From Flavobacteriales bacterium (GTDB lineage: Bacteria > Bacteroidota > Bacteroidia > Flavobacteriales > BACL11), in NCBI GenBank assembly GCA_018675825.1, contig JABGXK010000261.1, positions 1 through 9,236 on the forward strand: 9,236 nt of DNA. The letters are read 5' to 3'. Positions 7,152-9,236 of this stretch are shown here, one piece after another; position 1 is the first letter of the stretch, and each line of letters begins with the position of its first letter. The notes below the pieces were generated by a model. It did not search any database. It was given only the letters and a program-made list of their open reading frames with translations, and was not told where the DNA came from. Made by a program: the position numbers and the translations under genes.

Positions 7152-8171
7152 ATGAAACAAGAAAATATCTCTGTAATAGTATGGCTATTGTCAGGTTGTT
7201 TACTAATATTCTCTATGGTAATAATTGGAGGAATAACCAGGCTTACTGGTTCTGGATTATCCATGGTAGATTGGAAGTTATTTATGGGGGCAATACCTCC
7301 ACTTAATGAACTTCAATGGATGGATACATTTGAGCGCTACAAACAATCTCCTGAATTTCAAATAAAAAACTACACGATGGGGCTTGCTGAGTTTAAAAAC
7401 ATATTTTTTTGGGAATATATACATCGATTACTTGGAAGGCTTATTGGTTTAGTTTTTATAATACCTTTTATTTATTTTTTAATAAAAAGAAGATTATCAA
7501 AAAAATTAATTTTCCAATCTACGATACTATTATGTATGGGAGCAGCTCAAGGATTTATTGGATGGTGGATGGTTAAAAGTGGACTTGTAAAAAATCCAGA
7601 TGTTAGTCATTATAGATTAGCTACTCATTTAATCACAGCATTTCTAACCTTCTCGTATACTTTTTGGATAGCTTTATCACTTATATATCCAGATAAAAAG
7701 CATAATAATATAATCTTATATAAATTATCTTTATCACTAATGATTATTGTAATAATTCAGATAATATATGGGGCATTTGTAGCCGGACTAGATGCTGGAA
7801 AAATATATAATAGTTGGCCTAAAATGGATGATGCATGGATAGCAGAAGCTGTCTACTCAACTACTCCTTTTTGGTGGGACAACTTTATTAATGAAATGGC
7901 TGGAGTACAGTTTATTCATAGAACTTTTGCATTTTTAGTTTTAGGCCTTATCTTATATATCTTTTATAAATCAAGAAAATTTAATTTAATTAAGATTGAA
8001 AAAAAAGCAATCAATATTTTATTAATAACAGTTCTTTTGCAGATGATATTAGGTATTATAACCTTAATAATGGGAGTTCCGATATGGTTAGGTGTTATGC
8101 ATCAAGTTGGCGCGTTTATTCTATTAGGATCAACAGTTTTTTCAATTTTTATTTTTAAAAAAACCATATAG
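7152..8171 (+). CDS. ctaA: Heme A synthase, COX15 type (CtaA)
   Basis: CtaA/COX15 oxidises the C8 methyl of heme O to a formyl group, giving heme A for aa3-type cytochrome oxidases. The 339-residue protein has about eight transmembrane segments. It opens with the family block G-G-I-T-R-L-T-G-S-G-L-S at 26-37. The conserved histidines lie in E-Y-I-H-R (H91, with E88 three residues before it as in E-x-x-H), A-T-H-L (H159), F-I-H-R (H256) and M-H-Q (H317). The first outer loop is long (about 41-87), and the only cysteines, C16 and C128, appear to be within membrane segments. It therefore lacks the paired loop cysteines of Bacillus-type CtaA and resembles the mitochondrial/proteobacterial COX15 class. 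I used ATG at 7152; an in-frame ATG at 7071 would add 27 unrelated residues and overlap the DUF420 gene. The 3' end overlaps ctaB by 17 bases. Confidence 0.95.
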   Translation: MKQENISVIVWLLSGCLLIFSMVIIGGITRLTGSGLSMVDWKLFMGAIPPLNELQWMDTFERYKQSPEFQIKNYTMGLAEFKNIFFWEYIHRLLGRLIGLVFIIPFIYFLIKRRLSKKLIFQSTILLCMGAAQGFIGWWMVKSGLVKNPDVSHYRLATHLITAFLTFSYTFWIALSLIYPDKKHNNIILYKLSLSLMIIVIIQIIYGAFVAGLDAGKIYNSWPKMDDAWIAEAVYSTTPFWWDNFINEMAGVQFIHRTFAFLVLGLILYIFYKSRKFNLIKIEKKAINILLITVLLQMILGIITLIMGVPIWLGVMHQVGAFILLGSTVFSIFIFKKTI

Positions 8172-9060
8172 CTACCCACTTATCTAACACATAAACAAGC
8201 TGCATGCTAGGTAAATAAATAAAGGAAGCTAACATTACTTTTTTTGCACTTTCATCATTAATATTACGAAGTAAGCTATATGATTTAGTAGAGAACCATA
8301 ATCCTAAAGCTAATATTAAAAAGAAAGATCCTATTGATATATTTAGGTTCTCTAAATCTAGGAAAAATGGCAAAACAGATACTATTGTCATTACAAGAGA
8401 GGTTACAAGTGCTATCTTTGCTGGATAGGTTCCTTTTTTTTCACCATACATCATTTTAAATCCTGCTTTTTTATATTGATCATCTTGAATCCAAGCAATT
8501 GATATGAAATGTGGAAATTGCCAGAGAAATTGAATAGCAAAAAGAATTCCTACTGCTAAACCAAAATCATCTGTGGCAGCAACCCATCCTAATAAAACTG
8601 GAATAGCTCCTGGAATAGCTCCAATAAAAATTGATGCTGTTGACATGCGTTTTAGAGGGGTATATGATAGAACATATATCATTAAAGATAAAAGCCCAAA
8701 AGCAGAGGATTTTGATAAAAACCCATAAAAACTTGTATGAGGTTTAATAAGACTTAAAAAATAAAAACCAATAATTCCAATAATAATAGAAAATATAATA
8801 GCGCTAAATGAGCTAATATTTTTTTTAGGAAGAGGTCTTTCAGAGGTCCTGATCATTAACTTATCATAATCTTGCTCTAAAATTTGATTAAACCCATTAG
8901 CAGAGCCTGTTACTAAAAAACCTCCAACTATAAGAAGTATAAACTCTTCAAGTTTAAAATCAGAAACTCCAATAAGATATCCTGCCATTGCTGAAAAAAC
9001 AACTGTACATGCAAGTCTGAATTTTAAAAGTTGTCCGTAATATTTAAGATGATTAATCAA
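8155..9060 (-). CDS. ctaB: Protoheme IX farnesyltransferase (heme O synthase), TTG start
   Basis: CtaB/CyoE transfers a farnesyl group to heme B, making heme O, the substrate of CtaA. The 301-residue membrane protein carries the UbiA-family first aspartate-rich motif as N-x-x-x-E-x-D-x-D (N58, E62, D64, D66), followed by M-I-R-T-S-E-R-P-L-P (69-78). The second conserved region has Y-T-P-L-K-R (133-138), and D-D-Q-Y-K-K-A-G (193-200) follows. About eight or nine transmembrane segments are expected. The start is TTG at 9060: an in-frame stop lies seven codons upstream, and the first in-frame ATG (residue 25) falls within the first membrane segment. The TTG comes 5 bases after the stop of the preceding gene, so translational coupling is plausible. 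The N-terminus is shorter than in many relatives. The gene converges on ctaA. Confidence 0.95.
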   Translation of the reverse strand: MINHLKYYGQLLKFRLACTVVFSAMAGYLIGVSDFKLEEFILLIVGGFLVTGSANGFNQILEQDYDKLMIRTSERPLPKKNISSFSAIIFSIIIGIIGFYFLSLIKPHTSFYGFLSKSSAFGLLSLMIYVLSYTPLKRMSTASIFIGAIPGAIPVLLGWVAATDDFGLAVGILFAIQFLWQFPHFISIAWIQDDQYKKAGFKMMYGEKKGTYPAKIALVTSLVMTIVSVLPFFLDLENLNISIGSFFLILALGLWFSTKSYSLLRNINDESAKKVMLASFIYLPSMQLVYVLDKWVAIWFF

Positions 9061-9065
9061 AAAAA

Positions 9066-9236
9066 TTAATTTACTGGTTTAGGCTTTCTTTTTTGAAAAT
9101 ACCAAAAAACACAAAATAATAAAATTAGAATATAAGGCATGGCCATTAAATAAAGAATACCGTCATTCAATCCTGCCCCCGCAGTTCCGCCTGATTCTAC
9201 ATCAGCCTCTACAGCAGCCTTACACATAGCGCATTG
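9066..9236 (-). CDS. 3' end of a small CxxC membrane protein gene (5' end outside the window)
   Basis: The minus strand is open from the window edge to TAA at 9066-9068, giving 56 residues. They start Q-C-A-M-C-K, so a C-x-x-C pair is at the second and fifth visible residues. A short polar, Gly/Ala-rich stretch follows, then one hydrophobic segment (about 27-46 of the visible part) and a basic tail (Q-K-R-K-P-K-P). The Q-C-A-M-C start looks like the mature end just after a signal peptide, as in a family of small uncharacterised flavobacterial proteins found near cytochrome oxidase genes; this recollection cannot be verified here. The likely topology is a periplasmic CxxC head and a C-terminal membrane anchor. 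It lies 5 bases upstream of ctaB on the same strand, implying co-transcription. Metal, thiol or heme handling is possible but unproven. Confidence 0.7.
   Translation of the reverse strand, partial: QCAMCKAAVEADVESGGTAGAGLNDGILYLMAMPYILILLFCVFWYFQKRKPKPVN

Noticed and set aside
8130..8230. Bidirectional terminator between ctaA and ctaB
   Set aside because: There are A and T runs and a short GCATGC palindrome, but no stem-loop followed by a T tract on either strand that I could support.
1..9236. Defence system, prophage or mobile element
   Set aside because: All genes but the repeat protein and the CxxC fragment are recognised housekeeping or respiratory families, with no integrase, transposase, inverted repeats or attachment sites visible.

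Overview
This AT-rich window looks like a chromosomal segment of a Bacteroidota bacterium, most likely a marine-type member of the Flavobacteriales. Four things point there: a very long secreted protein of SprB-type repeats (the gliding/adhesin family of this phylum); several TAnnTTTG boxes, the Bacteroidota -7 promoter element, just upstream of genes; the absence of Shine-Dalgarno sequences; and the grouping of a DUF420 protein, a COX15-type heme A synthase, CtaB and a small CxxC membrane protein. I see no rRNA, tRNA, insertion sequence, phage gene or CRISPR array. The longest gene-free stretch is 154 bases (3694-3847).

Layout. Positions 1-3693 (minus) hold the first 1231 residues of a giant repeat protein that runs off the left edge. 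It is open throughout, with no stop or frameshift. Next comes a minus-strand pair, tadA (4293-4742) and a BrxA/BrxB-type bacilliredoxin (3848-4261), ending in a likely intrinsic terminator (3811-3833). A 64-base divergent promoter region separates tadA from aspS on the plus strand. aspS (4807-6549), a DUF420 membrane protein (6556-7140) and ctaA/COX15 (7152-8171) lie 6 and 11 bases apart and look like one operon. ctaB (8155-9060, minus) converges on ctaA with a 17-base overlap. It is preceded by the 3' end of a small CxxC membrane protein gene (9066-9236) that runs off the right edge.

How the genes work together. CtaB farnesylates heme B to heme O and CtaA oxidises heme O to heme A, the cofactor of aa3-type cytochrome oxidase. 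DUF420 and the CxxC protein probably belong to the same respiratory assembly context. TadA (tRNA wobble inosine) and AspRS (tRNA charging) are translation housekeeping genes fired from one shared intergenic region. The bacilliredoxin repairs thiol-modified proteins. The repeat protein is probably displayed on the cell surface.

I did not find a clearly new biological system. The most unusual items are an alternation of four-cysteine and two-cysteine repeats in the giant protein, a probably leaderless tadA transcript, an EF-hand-like loop in the DUF420 protein, and a TTG start for ctaB.
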